Below the pieces are notes generated by a model that was not told the origin of the DNA, did not search any database, and saw only the letters and a list, made by a program, of their open reading frames with translations. This document shows positions 1 to 8,900 of a stretch of 37,848 nucleotides of DNA, one piece after another. The number at the start of each line of letters is the position of its first letter. Within the stretch, counting starts at the first letter, position 1. The stretch comes from a virus. Position numbers and translations under genes: made by a program. The stretch covers positions 1 through 37,848 of IMG/VR virus record IMGVR_UViG_3300013126_000094. The stretch is one strand, 5' to 3'.

Positions 1-468
1 CTTGGTGAGCCAGATGATATAAGTGTTCCTTCTATAGCTTTTTGGCTAAGAACCAACATTGGCTCTTTAAATGTGCTCTTAAATAAACCTTACACTATTA
101 ATGCTTCATCTCTTGAAGTAGAAGACACATCAACTGATCCATTTGGTATAAATGAAAAAGTAATATTTAAAAAATTATATACAATACATTATTATGATCG
201 TCAATTAAGAAAAACTCTTGTTAGCGTTAATCTAGATAGTGTTGTTAGCATTTCTGATGAGGGTAGTTCTGTTACAAAAGTAAATAAAAATGAATTAAGC
301 AAAACTTTTGCTAGTATTAAAAAGCAAGAGATGCTTGAACTATCTGATATGCTCAAAGCTTATTCAATTAATGAGATCACTCCGTTGCAAGTTGCAGGAG
401 ACGATACAATTCCTGGATTATCAACTGAGGGAGATCAATCTGTTAATATCTATAATAGGTCAATATAA
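1..468 (+). CDS. Neck/head-tail connector-region protein, 5'-truncated by window edge
   Basis: The reading frame is open from base 1, so the gene begins upstream of the window; 155 C-terminal residues are visible. The first Met-type codon inside the window (GTG at 73) has no ribosome binding site, and good protein-like sequence precedes it (LGEPDDISVPSIAFWLR), so it is not the real start. The product is acidic and soluble with no membrane segment. I do not recognise a named family. Its place just upstream of tail-completion-type genes and the tail tube suggests a head-tail connector or neck protein, but this is position-based inference. The stop TAA overlaps the next ATG (TAATG). Confidence 0.6.
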   Translation, partial: LGEPDDISVPSIAFWLRTNIGSLNVLLNKPYTINASSLEVEDTSTDPFGINEKVIFKKLYTIHYYDRQLRKTLVSVNLDSVVSISDEGSSVTKVNKNELSKTFASIKKQEMLELSDMLKAYSINEITPLQVAGDDTIPGLSTEGDQSVNIYNRSI

Positions 469-911
469 TGCCAAGCCTTCTTTCAGATATAGAAATCTCA
501 AATGCAACAGGAGTAATGGGTGATCTTTTTGATACATTCTCTAGGCCAATCATAGTCTACAAAGAACCAAAAAAGATAATTAATCAAGTTTCTACAAATA
601 GCCTTCCTGGATATGGTGAAGGAGCAATTAAGCAAAATATAACTTATATTCCTGTTAGTGGCATTTTTGAAGCTAAAGTAAAATATAATCCAAAACAAGA
701 ACTTGAACTCTTACCAGAATTAAAAAGTAGAGTTAGCAAAGGCATAGTAAAAATCAGAGTTCAAAGAGAAGCTAGAGATTTTATTGTTAAAAATGGTAAA
801 ACAGAAAAAATCATGATTGACAATAAACCATTTAATGTTGTAACAGATGATACTATGAAGCGTTTTCTTACATCTGAATATTTTGTTTTCTTCTTAGAGG
901 CTGCATCATAA
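468..911 (+). CDS. Putative head-closure / tail-completion protein (147 aa)
   Basis: A 147-residue soluble protein whose ATG shares one base with the upstream stop, indicating translational coupling. The central part has beta-rich character (ITYIPVSGIFEAKVKY) and the C-terminus ends in TSEYFVFFLEAAS. Size and position between a connector gene and the tail tube gene fit a head-closure or stopper protein. I see no diagnostic motif, so the role rests on gene order in siphophages. Its own stop again overlaps the next start. Confidence 0.55.
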   Translation: MPSLLSDIEISNATGVMGDLFDTFSRPIIVYKEPKKIINQVSTNSLPGYGEGAIKQNITYIPVSGIFEAKVKYNPKQELELLPELKSRVSKGIVKIRVQREARDFIVKNGKTEKIMIDNKPFNVVTDDTMKRFLTSEYFVFFLEAAS

Positions 912-1528
912 TGAAATTTAAATTAAATAGAAACGCACTATCTAAATCAGTATCCACAAATCCAAGAGTTGTGAAAGTTATTCGCGAACAAGTAAAACAA
1001 TTAGTAGAAGAATATGTAGAAAAAAATAAACAACAAATGGTAGATGAATTTGAGAATCATCCTGTAACAAAAGAGATTGATAATGGTCCAGAAGCAGCAA
1101 ATATATCTAATACTCTTGGTGGTGAAGGAAATCTTTTTAGTTATATTGGTTTTAATGATAGCGATAGTCCAACAGAAATCATAAAAGATATTCTCGTTAA
1201 TGATGTAAGAGTAGAGAACAAGCCTACTATTCAATCTGTTGGTAAAGATTTAAAAATAAGTTTTCCCATATCTGGACCAACTTTAAATGAAATAGAATCT
1301 GCTACTCCTATGCCGTTTGAAGGTGGCAGAAGTTGGGTTCGCGGAATTGAAAAGGGCATTTCTGGATTTAGTTATTACATATTTAAAAAATATCTTAAAG
1401 GTAGTCGTTCTGGCACAGGTTTACAGACTGAGTCTGAAATTCGTACAGGCTCATTTAAACCTACAACATATATGTCAGCAATTTTAAAGAAATTTTATTC
1501 AAAGGTTAATGCAAAATTTAATATATGA
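911..1528 (+). CDS. Putative neck protein, HK97-gp10-like position (205 aa)
   Basis: A 205-residue protein. The N-terminal ~60 residues are a charged helix (VREQVKQLVEEYVEKNKQQ-type sequence). A Gly-rich segment follows (NTLGGEGNLFSYIGF, about residues 68-82), then a beta-rich region and a basic C-terminus. The LGG-x-GNLFS-x-IGF segment and the short basic tail resemble proteins found before the tail tube gene in siphophages (HK97 gp10-like or tail-terminator type). I recognise the position and general look but cannot prove the family. Start and stop overlap both neighbours by a few bases, so it belongs to one coupled transcription unit. Confidence 0.5.
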   Translation: MKFKLNRNALSKSVSTNPRVVKVIREQVKQLVEEYVEKNKQQMVDEFENHPVTKEIDNGPEAANISNTLGGEGNLFSYIGFNDSDSPTEIIKDILVNDVRVENKPTIQSVGKDLKISFPISGPTLNEIESATPMPFEGGRSWVRGIEKGISGFSYYIFKKYLKGSRSGTGLQTESEIRTGSFKPTTYMSAILKKFYSKVNAKFNI

Positions 1529-2376
1529 AAGCTCAATTTGAAAACATATTAATGAGTAGCATGATACTTTGGTTTGATCATACATTGGTCAAAAAGGGCG
1601 AAGCTTATTCTAATCATCATAGCATTTTTTATCCTATAACAAATATATATAATGGATATTATAGTTATGGCGCACCATTTAGAAATTTAATAAGAGATGA
1701 ATCTATTCCTGGCGCAAATATTATAAGTGGTGTTTATATTAATAATACATTTATTACTACTGGTCAAAGTGGTCTTGTAGCTATTAATGCAGATCAAGGT
1801 CAATTATATTTTGATACTGATCAATCCTCTGAGACTATAAGCGGAGCTTATGCTGTTAAAGATTATGGTATATATCTTACTAACGAAAATGAAGAAAAGA
1901 TATTATTTGAAACTAAATTTAATTTAAATCCAAAGACATTTGAAAGTCCTAGTGGTTTACCTATTAATTCTCAAACATATCCAGCAATTTACCTCAAAAA
2001 TAATGGTGGTAATAATGAACCATTAGCTTTTGGAGGACTAGATAGTACTAATATTAATGTACGAGCCATAGTGATATCAGACTCTATATTTAGTATGGAT
2101 GCTGTAACCAGCATATTTAAAGACTCTGTTAGAACATATATTCCTTTGATTCAGCCAGAAGAGATGCCTTTTAATAGCTTAAATGGTCTTAAATCTGGCT
2201 ATAATTACGACCTTTTAACCACAGGTAGAGCCGGTAGCTCTAATAGCGTATATATAAAAAATATATATATTAGCAAAAATGTAGTTAATAGAAGTCAATA
2301 TCAAGATCTTAATCCAGATGCAATATCTTCTTTTATTGATTTTGAGCTTGAAACTTATAGATATCCAAGGTCATAA
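1525..2376 (+). CDS. Putative tail-completion/terminator-region protein (283 aa)
   Basis: A 283-residue beta-rich protein starting in an ATGA overlap with the previous gene. It has no signal peptide or membrane helix and many Ser, Asn, Gly and Tyr residues, as in phage structural proteins (for example SGVYINNTFITTGQSG near residues 68-83). It is the last gene before the tail tube transcription unit. The C-terminal half carries SVYIKNIYISKNVVNRSQYQ. The family is not recognised. A tail terminator or neck component is the simplest guess from position; a small fibre attached at the neck is also possible. Confidence 0.45.
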   Translation: MKAQFENILMSSMILWFDHTLVKKGEAYSNHHSIFYPITNIYNGYYSYGAPFRNLIRDESIPGANIISGVYINNTFITTGQSGLVAINADQGQLYFDTDQSSETISGAYAVKDYGIYLTNENEEKILFETKFNLNPKTFESPSGLPINSQTYPAIYLKNNGGNNEPLAFGGLDSTNINVRAIVISDSIFSMDAVTSIFKDSVRTYIPLIQPEEMPFNSLNGLKSGYNYDLLTTGRAGSSNSVYIKNIYISKNVVNRSQYQDLNPDAISSFIDFELETYRYPRS

Positions 2377-2410
2377 TATCAAAAAAATAAGTTGAAATAC
2401 TTAAAAATAA

Positions 2411-2430
2411 GTGTAAATAAAGTAAATATA
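2411..2430 (+). promoter_or_regulatory. Putative late-promoter motif upstream of tail tube gene
   Basis: GTGTAAATAAAGTAAATATA begins 33 bases before the tail tube ATG and runs straight into the ribosome binding site AGGAG (2430-2434), nine bases from the ATG. The GTGTAA core followed by AT-rich TATA-like sequence recurs at five other transcription-unit starts in the window. Its role as a promoter is inferred from that recurrence and spacing. This copy matches the consensus least well, with A rather than T after GTGTAA. Confidence 0.55.
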
Positions 2431-2443
2431 GGAGAATTTCAAT

Positions 2444-3535
2444 ATGGCAAGAAATAGAATTATTTATCAATCCGAAGCCCTTTATGTAGGACCAAGTCCA
2501 GCAACAGGCGACCATTATAGCGCAGGAAATACAGGTGCAAATCTAGTTAATCAATTGCATCGTATTCAAACTGCAAATTACAGTTTTAACATCGCTCGTC
2601 AAGACGTTAACCAATTCGGTGAATTGGCAGCTATTGATCGTGTTATTCTAGAGTCCCCAACGGTTTCTTTGGATTTCAGTTACCTACTAAACAGTTTCGC
2701 TAATGAAGAACTACTAGGTTTTGGTCCATTAGATAGTTATGATGTAACTTGTATCTCAGGTATCATTAATAAAACTGCTGACGAAAAGAATTACTTTATT
2801 CGTACAGTAGGTGAAGGCGTAGACGCTCTCAATGTTGGTAGTGGTCTAGCTAATCAAAATGTTATTGCAATCGGAAACGGATTCATAACTTCTTATTCTA
2901 CAGAAGCTTCTGTTGGTAATTTCCCAACAGTAACAGTTAACGTAGAAGGTCTAAACATGCAATTTGATGCTGGTGTTACCGGTAATCATATTCCAGCAGT
3001 ACTACCTGCTGACGGAAGTAAAATCACAACCAAGCAATATGGTCTAGATCCAGTATCCAGATCTGTTGGCGCAGATACAGTCAGTGCTCTTCGCCCAGGC
3101 GATATCACATTTGATCTTGGTTATGCTGAAGGTGGCGTTAGTATTGATGACGCAAAAATCCAAAGCTATACACTCAGCTTTGATCTTGCTCGTGAGCCAC
3201 TCCAAAAGTTAGGAAGTAAATTCGCATTTGCCAGAGAGATCACATTCCCAGTAACCGTTAATCTAAGTATTGATGCTCTACTTGGTGATCTAACCACTGG
3301 TAATCTTGCAGATATTATCTCTACTGACAAAGACTATGATCTACAGATTAATATCAAGAATCCAAGTACTTCTGATCTTCAAGTTTCTTACAAACTAGAA
3401 AAAGCTAAACTAGACAGTCAAGAATTTAGTAGCTCTATCGGTGATAATAAAGCCGTAACTTTAACATTCTCTACTCAAATCGGCGGTCCTTCTCAAACAG
3501 ATCGCGGTTTGTTCATGAGCGGTGTAAAAGACTAA
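2444..3535 (+). CDS. Major tail tube protein (363 aa)
   Basis: A 363-residue soluble beta-rich protein expected to polymerise into the tail tube around the tape measure. Evidence is positional (between neck genes and chaperone/tape measure genes) and compositional. The N-terminal tube-like element is about residues 43-80, with FNIARQDVNQFGEL followed by SPTVSLDFSYLL. The C-terminal half resembles a second protein in the window (28455-29261): PGDI, then FPVTVNLSIDALL, then YDLQINIKNPS. It has its own upstream motif and a strong ribosome binding site, and is followed at once by an intrinsic terminator. Codon choice differs from its neighbours: more TTC, AAC, ATC, GAC and CGT against TTT, AAT, ATA, GAT and AGA elsewhere. 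That is typical of a very highly expressed structural gene. Confidence 0.82.
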   Translation: MARNRIIYQSEALYVGPSPATGDHYSAGNTGANLVNQLHRIQTANYSFNIARQDVNQFGELAAIDRVILESPTVSLDFSYLLNSFANEELLGFGPLDSYDVTCISGIINKTADEKNYFIRTVGEGVDALNVGSGLANQNVIAIGNGFITSYSTEASVGNFPTVTVNVEGLNMQFDAGVTGNHIPAVLPADGSKITTKQYGLDPVSRSVGADTVSALRPGDITFDLGYAEGGVSIDDAKIQSYTLSFDLAREPLQKLGSKFAFAREITFPVTVNLSIDALLGDLTTGNLADIISTDKDYDLQINIKNPSTSDLQVSYKLEKAKLDSQEFSSSIGDNKAVTLTFSTQIGGPSQTDRGLFMSGVKD

Positions 3536-3554
3536 GAATACTTAATATATATAT

Positions 3555-3594
3555 AAAATACCCCGTCGAGTTCATCTTGACGGGGTATTTTTTT
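3555..3594 (+). terminator. Strong Rho-independent terminator after tail tube gene
   Basis: An inverted repeat pairs AAAATACCCCGTC (3555-3567) with GACGGGGTATTTT (3579-3591), 13 base pairs. Three further pairs, including one G-T, close a five-base loop TTCAT. The 3' arm ends in a run of T (3588-3594). It lies 19 bases after the tail tube stop codon. The next promoter-like motif starts at 3596, only two bases after the T tract, so the tube gene is insulated from the chaperone genes. Confidence 0.93.
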
Positions 3595-3595
3595 G

Positions 3596-3607
3596 GTGTA
3601 ATATAAA
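3596..3607 (+). promoter_or_regulatory. Putative late-promoter motif upstream of 3630 gene
   Basis: GTGTAATATAAA begins two bases after the T tract of the terminator and 34 bases before the ATG at 3630. It is followed by AAGGAAAAAGG, which supplies the Shine-Dalgarno. The same motif and spacing occur before the tape measure gene and at the divergent region near 28.4 kb. The promoter function is inferred. Confidence 0.65.
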
Positions 3608-3629
3608 GTAAGGAAAAAGGTAAAATATT

Positions 3630-3863
3630 ATGGATAAAGGTGACCCTAAAATTAGGGAATATGTATTATTCCAATTTAGAAGAAAAATAACAAATTTATA
3701 TAAACATTGTCTTTTTATTCTTGAAGATGCTGTAAATTCAAACTATAATAACATGAGTAATGAATCTTACCAAAAATATCGTAAAAGAATATTGGATCAT
3801 GGAAATGATACTATCCGCGAGATAGAGGAAGAACTAGAAAAATTTGATTTTAATTTAAAATGA
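3630..3863 (+). CDS. Small hypothetical protein (77 aa)
   Basis: A 77-residue, highly charged, helical protein with no membrane segment or known motif. The start is supported by AGGAAAAAGG nine bases upstream and by the conserved upstream motif. The C-terminal half (ESYQKYRKRILDHGNDTIREIEEELEKF) looks like a helical hairpin or coiled coil. Its stop overlaps the next ATG (ATGA). Lying between the tube gene and the probable assembly chaperones, it may be a tail-assembly accessory factor. The function is unknown. Confidence 0.6.
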   Translation: MDKGDPKIREYVLFQFRRKITNLYKHCLFILEDAVNSNYNNMSNESYQKYRKRILDHGNDTIREIEEELEKFDFNLK

Positions 3864-4135
3864 AAAAAATGATTTTCAAATATTCGGAAGAAGCTGTTAT
3901 TCGTAATAATCTTGAATTGCAATCAATTCAAAGATCTCTTAAAGAATACGGAGTGCTAAAGCCTACTTTCGAGGTAGTAACAAGCCCTAATTTTTTAAGT
4001 AGAAATTATGATAGATGGGATAAGGAAAAACAAAATAAATTTATATCCTTACTAGGTGGTAGGGTACAATTTAAAAAGGTTAAAAATTATATAGAATCAA
4101 TTGAAAGGAACAAGGAATATGAAAAAGCTATTTGA
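3860..4135 (+). CDS. Small hypothetical protein (91 aa)
   Basis: A 91-residue basic, helical protein whose start overlaps the previous stop (ATGA) and whose end overlaps the next gene by 17 bases. This tight coupling supports co-translation. No motif is recognised. Segments such as LELQSIQRSLKEYG and NKFISLLGGRVQFKKV suggest a small helical fold. It is unlikely to be a virion protein by size alone; an assembly factor is possible. Confidence 0.6.
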   Translation: MKKMIFKYSEEAVIRNNLELQSIQRSLKEYGVLKPTFEVVTSPNFLSRNYDRWDKEKQNKFISLLGGRVQFKKVKNYIESIERNKEYEKAI

Positions 4136-4895
4136 GTTTATGGTGCCAAAAGAAGTTGAGGTCGAAGAAATTGAGATCTCTAAAAATGAAAAAGGTGAAG
4201 AAGTAAAAGTAACTAAAAAAGTTAAGAAGAAAGAGCAAGTCAAGGTTTTTCTTCGTAAACCTACTCGTTTACTTTTTGATGAAGCAGAATTATTCTATGG
4301 AGTTCGTTTGTCAGAAGGTATTAAAGCTGGTCTTCTTACGAGAGCTTTATTAGCAAAGAGATTCACTAATGATGGTGGAGTTCTCAGCGAAGACGAAAAG
4401 AATGTATATGCAAGTCTTTACATATCTCTTTTCGATAAGCAAAATGAGTTCCAAAAATTAAGCATCCGTGATGAATCAGAAAGATCTCCAGAAGAGAATA
4501 AAAGATATAAAGAAGTTATTGAAGAGTTAACTCAATTAAGAACTGAGATTCAAGACTTTGAAACCGCTCAAGCAAGTCTATTTGATCAAACAGCAGAAAA
4601 TAGAGCTAGAAACAAAACTATTCTTTGGTGGGTATTACAATTGGCTTATATTGTTAATGACAAGGGCGAAGAAATTTCATTTTTTGGAGATGGAGATTAT
4701 GATTCTAGACTAAGAATTTATGATGCCATTGAAGAGAATGGTACAGAATTTGAAAATCTTGTTTGCAGAAAATTAGCTTATTTTGTAAGCTTCTGGTATG
4801 TTGGAAGAGCTTCTTCTCAAGAGGAATTCGAAAAGCTTGCTGTTTTCTCTGTTGAATCTCCAGCAGTTGAGGAATCAAAAGACGCTAAAAAGTAA
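4119..4895 (+). CDS. Probable tail assembly chaperone, first gene (258 aa)
   Basis: The start is ATG 4119, chosen because AAAGGAACAAGGA lies just upstream. An in-frame TTG at 4101 has no ribosome binding site. The 258-residue protein begins with a Lys/Glu-rich, beta-hairpin-like segment (about residues 8-45), followed by a long helical region (about 50-150) and a conserved-looking WWVLQLAYI segment near residue 170. Position two genes before the tape measure gene is where siphophages encode tail assembly chaperones (lambda gpG type). No slippery heptamer is visible at its 3' end: the gene closes with tandem in-frame stops TAA TGA. The chaperone role is inferred from gene order only. Confidence 0.5.
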   Translation: MKKLFEFMVPKEVEVEEIEISKNEKGEEVKVTKKVKKKEQVKVFLRKPTRLLFDEAELFYGVRLSEGIKAGLLTRALLAKRFTNDGGVLSEDEKNVYASLYISLFDKQNEFQKLSIRDESERSPEENKRYKEVIEELTQLRTEIQDFETAQASLFDQTAENRARNKTILWWVLQLAYIVNDKGEEISFFGDGDYDSRLRIYDAIEENGTEFENLVCRKLAYFVSFWYVGRASSQEEFEKLAVFSVESPAVEESKDAKK

Positions 4896-4898
4896 TGA

Positions 4899-5909
4899 AT
4901 GACACAAGACAGCTTAAAAATTGTATTCTCTGAGATAATTAAAGGATATTCTAAAAAGAATATTCAAGAGTTTGGAACATTATTTTTTAAGCACATAAAT
5001 AATCAAGACTCTGCTGATATAGATATTTATAATCAGCAGTTTATAGATAAAGCTAAAAGCATGGGCCTTCCTACAGAAAAGGACCAAGAAGAATATCTAA
5101 TTAAAGAAGATCTTTGGGAAGAGAAAAAAGATAAAAGGATTAAGGAACTAGAAAACTTTATATCTAATTTAAAGATAACTAAATCTAAATTATTTTTAAA
5201 AGCTCAGATAGATCAAGTCAATGAAGAGATCGATAAAAATAGTAGCGAGCTACAAGCTCTAAAGAAAGAAAAGAAAGATCTAATAGGATTTACAGTAGAG
5301 GATTATGCTTTTAAGAAGATAAATGAATATTATATGTATGTCTCTTTATTTAAAGATAAAGAGCTTGAGGAGAGATTCTTTAAAGAAGAAGATTATGATG
5401 AGCTAGATAATAAAGATATTATTAAATTAATTAAAAGTTACAATGATGTAAATATTAGATTTAATGATAGGAATTTAAAGAAAATAAGCATATCAGGATA
5501 TTTTACTAATGTATTTTATCTCTCTAAAGATGATCCTTTTATATTTTACGGTAAACCTCTTACAGAATTAAGCTTTTATCAAATTGAACTATTTAGTTAT
5601 GGCAAATATTTTAAGAATATATTAAGTCAAGCCAAAACAAAGCCACCAGAATATGTGATGGCAGATCCAGACCAGCTTGTAGAGTGGTTTGAAGGGTCTA
5701 AGAACGCAGAAGAAGTGCTTAATAAGAATAATAAAAATACAAAGGATAATGTTGCAACGAGTATAGTTGGCGCTACTACAGAAGACCTTAAAAGGCTAGG
5801 ATTAAAGAAAGAAGAGAGTTCTTCTAATACTATTGATTTAAATAAAGAAGCAGCTAAGAAGGGTGGCAAACTTAGTATGGAAGACCTTATCAAGCTACAC
5901 GGACTATAA
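4899..5909 (+). CDS. Probable tail assembly chaperone, second gene (336 aa)
   Basis: A 336-residue acidic, Lys/Glu-rich helical protein immediately before the tape measure gene, three bases after the stop of its neighbour and in the same frame. Residues about 70-130 form a predicted coiled coil (WEEKKDKRIKELENFISNLK and following). The C-terminus ends GGKLSMEDLIKLHGL, a probable short helix after a disordered linker (about 275-320). Gene order equals the lambda gpT region, but the product is a separate chain rather than a frameshift extension. No ribosome binding site of strength is seen, so translation may be coupled to the upstream gene. Confidence 0.5.
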   Translation: MTQDSLKIVFSEIIKGYSKKNIQEFGTLFFKHINNQDSADIDIYNQQFIDKAKSMGLPTEKDQEEYLIKEDLWEEKKDKRIKELENFISNLKITKSKLFLKAQIDQVNEEIDKNSSELQALKKEKKDLIGFTVEDYAFKKINEYYMYVSLFKDKELEERFFKEEDYDELDNKDIIKLIKSYNDVNIRFNDRNLKKISISGYFTNVFYLSKDDPFIFYGKPLTELSFYQIELFSYGKYFKNILSQAKTKPPEYVMADPDQLVEWFEGSKNAEEVLNKNNKNTKDNVATSIVGATTEDLKRLGLKKEESSSNTIDLNKEAAKKGGKLSMEDLIKLHGL

Positions 5910-5955
5910 AATAGATTTTAATTATAGCTATATATAATATATTTTTCCAATAAAT

Positions 5956-5970
5956 GTGTAATTTATAATA
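5956..5970 (+). promoter_or_regulatory. Putative late-promoter motif upstream of tape measure gene
   Basis: GTGTAATTTATAATA starts 32 bases before the tape measure ATG and is followed by GGAAAAAGG, placing AAGG eight bases from the start codon. This copy is the closest to the apparent consensus. Function is inferred from recurrence at six unit starts. Confidence 0.65.
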
Positions 5971-5987
5971 GGAAAAAGGCATAAAAT

Positions 5988-8900
5988 ATGGCTGGAAATA
6001 TAGGTGATGTACAGTTAAATTTGACAGCGAATACATCTCAATTAGAGAGAGATGTAGCATCAGCCTTAAAGCGACTAGAAAGTAAAGGATTTAATCTTGG
6101 CTCTGGAATTAATGCTAGAGCTTTTACTCAGCCACTTGGAAGAATAACTGGAGCAGCTAATGAATTTCAAAAATCGTTAGACGCATCTAATGCTCGTGTT
6201 ATTGCATTCGGTGCTTCTGCTGGAGCAATATACAATGTACAAAGAGCTTTTACAGCACTTATTGGTAGCACAATAGAAGTACAAAAATCATTAACAGATA
6301 TTAATGTAATTTTAAATGCAAGTTCAAAAACATTAGGCCAATTTGGAGATCAATTATTTGATATAGCAAAAAATAGTGGTCAAGCATTTTCTACTGTTGC
6401 TACTGCGGCAGGAGAATTAGCTCGTCAAGGTTTGACTTTAGAGCAAACATTAAAAAGAACAAGTGATGCATTAATATTAGCTCGTCTTTCTGGATTAGAT
6501 GCTGCATCTAGCGTAGAAGCCTTAACCGCTTCAATTAATTCTTTTAATAACTCGGCGCTAGATTCAACTCAAATTGTTAATAAATTAGCAAGTGTTGACG
6601 CAGCTTTCGCGGTTAGCTCTGCTGACCTTGCAGAAGCTTTAAAAAGAGTAGGTAGTTCTGCTCAAGACGTTGGAGTTAGTTTCGATGAATTATTAGCTAT
6701 TGTTGCCAGCGTTAATCAAACCACTGCGCGAGGCGGTGCAGTTATTGGAAACTCATTAAAAACAATTTTTACAAGAGTTCAAAGAACAGATGTATTAGAT
6801 CAGTTACAAGCTCTTGGTATTGCAGTTAGAGATTTAAATGGAAATACTGCTCCTGCAATACAAATCTTAACTGGCCTTGCTCAAAAATTTGATCAATTAG
6901 GAGACGCTCAAAGATCTCAAGTTGCTGAGTTGGTCGGCGGCGTCTTCCAGATTAACGTATTGAAAGCAGCGTTAGGAGATTTAAGTAGAGAATATTCTAT
7001 TTATGGAAATGCATTAAAAATATCTACAGGAGCTTCAAACGAAGCTATTAAAAGAAATGAAGAATTAAATAAAACTCTTTCAGCTTTGATTAACAGAACT
7101 GTTGCTAATCTAACTAAAGTGAGTAGTGAAATTGGAGGATTAACATTAGCTCCTGCGATAGAAAAGGTGCTTGGAAGTATTAATTTTGCTTTAGAAGGTT
7201 TTGATGTAAAAGGTGATGGCATAGGAAGTAAAATAGGTAAAGGTATTTTAGAAGGTATTGGTTCATTTATATCTGGCCCTGGACTAGCAATTCTTCTTGG
7301 TGTTTTTGCTAAAATTTTTGCTAACTTAAGTAAGTTCGTAGTAGATGCAGCTAGAGCCACTCTTGGATTGAACAAAGAAGCGCAAGTACAAGCTCAAATA
7401 CAAGAAAGAATAAATAATATTTTAGCTCAAAATCCACAACTTGTACAGAATATAGTAAATAAACAAATATCATTATTGCAAGTAGAAAAAGATATTCTTA
7501 CAGTTATTCAAGCTCAAAGTCAAGCTCGTCAACAATCAAGTGCTATTGCTGCAAATTTAGCTAAGGGTTTATCTGCTAGAGGCGTTACTGTTGAACAAGG
7601 AATGATAACTACTGGCAGAGCTAAGAGTCAAGGATTTGTTCCTAATTTTAATGCTAATAAAGAAATTATGGGAGCCATCTCTGGTGGATATATGCCAGGT
7701 CAAGTTAGATCAATGAATATTCCTAACTATGGTAGAGTAACATATAATACTGCTGAAGAAGTAAAAAGATTTCCAGGATTATCTCAACCAGGCATATTAC
7801 CTCCAGAACAAAGCGAAGCAGGTAAAAAATATAAAGAAAAATTTAAAAATAAATATGGAGTTAATCCTTATGCAAATCAAGGATTTATTCCTAATTTTGT
7901 TGGAAGACCAACGACGAAAGCTCAAACTGATCTAATGATAAAAAAAGGTTATGTAAAAGCTTCTGGAAATGAATTACAACAATATCTCAAAACAAGAGAA
8001 GGTTCTGCAGAAGGCAAACAATTAGGAGTTGTAGAACAATATGGTTCATATTGGGTTCCAGAATCAAAATATAATAAATTAGTTTTTAGCTCAAAAGCTA
8101 ATCTAGAAAGAATTGCTAAAGACCAAGGCGGAAGATATGCAAGACCATACGCTTTAGTATACCCAGGTTTTAAGGAAACCATGGCTTTTGAAACTAATGG
8201 TACTCCTAAAGGATCAAAAAATCCCATAGGTTTTTATGCAGTACCATTTCCTGGAGAATTAAAAAGTAAAAGAAATACGATGCTTGGTCCAGGCATATAT
8301 GGAAATGCAATAAACGCTTTAGTTGAATCTTCCTCAAAATTTTTAACAGGTCTCGCTGGAGTAAGTCCACAAGTTGTAAAAACAGCAGAATTTAAAAGAT
8401 ATTTAAAAAGTAACATTTCTCAAGACCAAATCGGCAGTTTAGTTGGTAACGCATTTGAAGGAGGAATTTTAGCTGCATTAAATATTGTTCCATCTGATCG
8501 TACTCGTGTTTTAGATTTAACAGCTAAAGAATTAACACAGTTAGGTAAAACTTTTAAAATTCCATATTTGGCAAACCATGCTTATACTGGAGGAGGAGAT
8601 TTTAAAAATTCTCTTTCAAGAGAAAATAGAAATAGTATGGCAGAAAAGATTATTAATAGTGGAATGGGCAAAGCATTTGGTTTTATTCCTAATTTTTCTC
8701 CATTAGATAGAGCTTTAAATACAGAAAATAAAATGGGTGGAAGAGGAGTACTTGATTACAAAGATGGAATAGGATTTTATGTAAGAGATGGTAAAACTCA
8801 ACCAAATTTTGCAGCGGTATTAAGAGACCATCCAGAAGGAATAAAAAGTGCAATTCAAAATTCAAAAATGATGCAAGGACTTACAAATAGCTCCGCTGGA

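Noticed and set aside
4101-4118. TTG start at 4101 for the first chaperone-region gene
   Set aside because: The Shine-Dalgarno AAAGGAACAAGGA lies between 4101 and the ATG at 4119, so the ATG is the start.
4885-4901. Lambda gpG/gpGT-style programmed frameshift between the two chaperone-region genes
   Set aside because: The two genes are in the same frame, separated by tandem stops TAA TGA, and no X-XXY-YYZ heptamer is present. The five-A run before the stop lacks the needed first base.
7001-8416. Open antisense frames opposite the tape measure gene
   Set aside because: They lack ribosome binding sites and recognisable protein features, and their composition is that expected of the shadow of an AT-rich coding strand.
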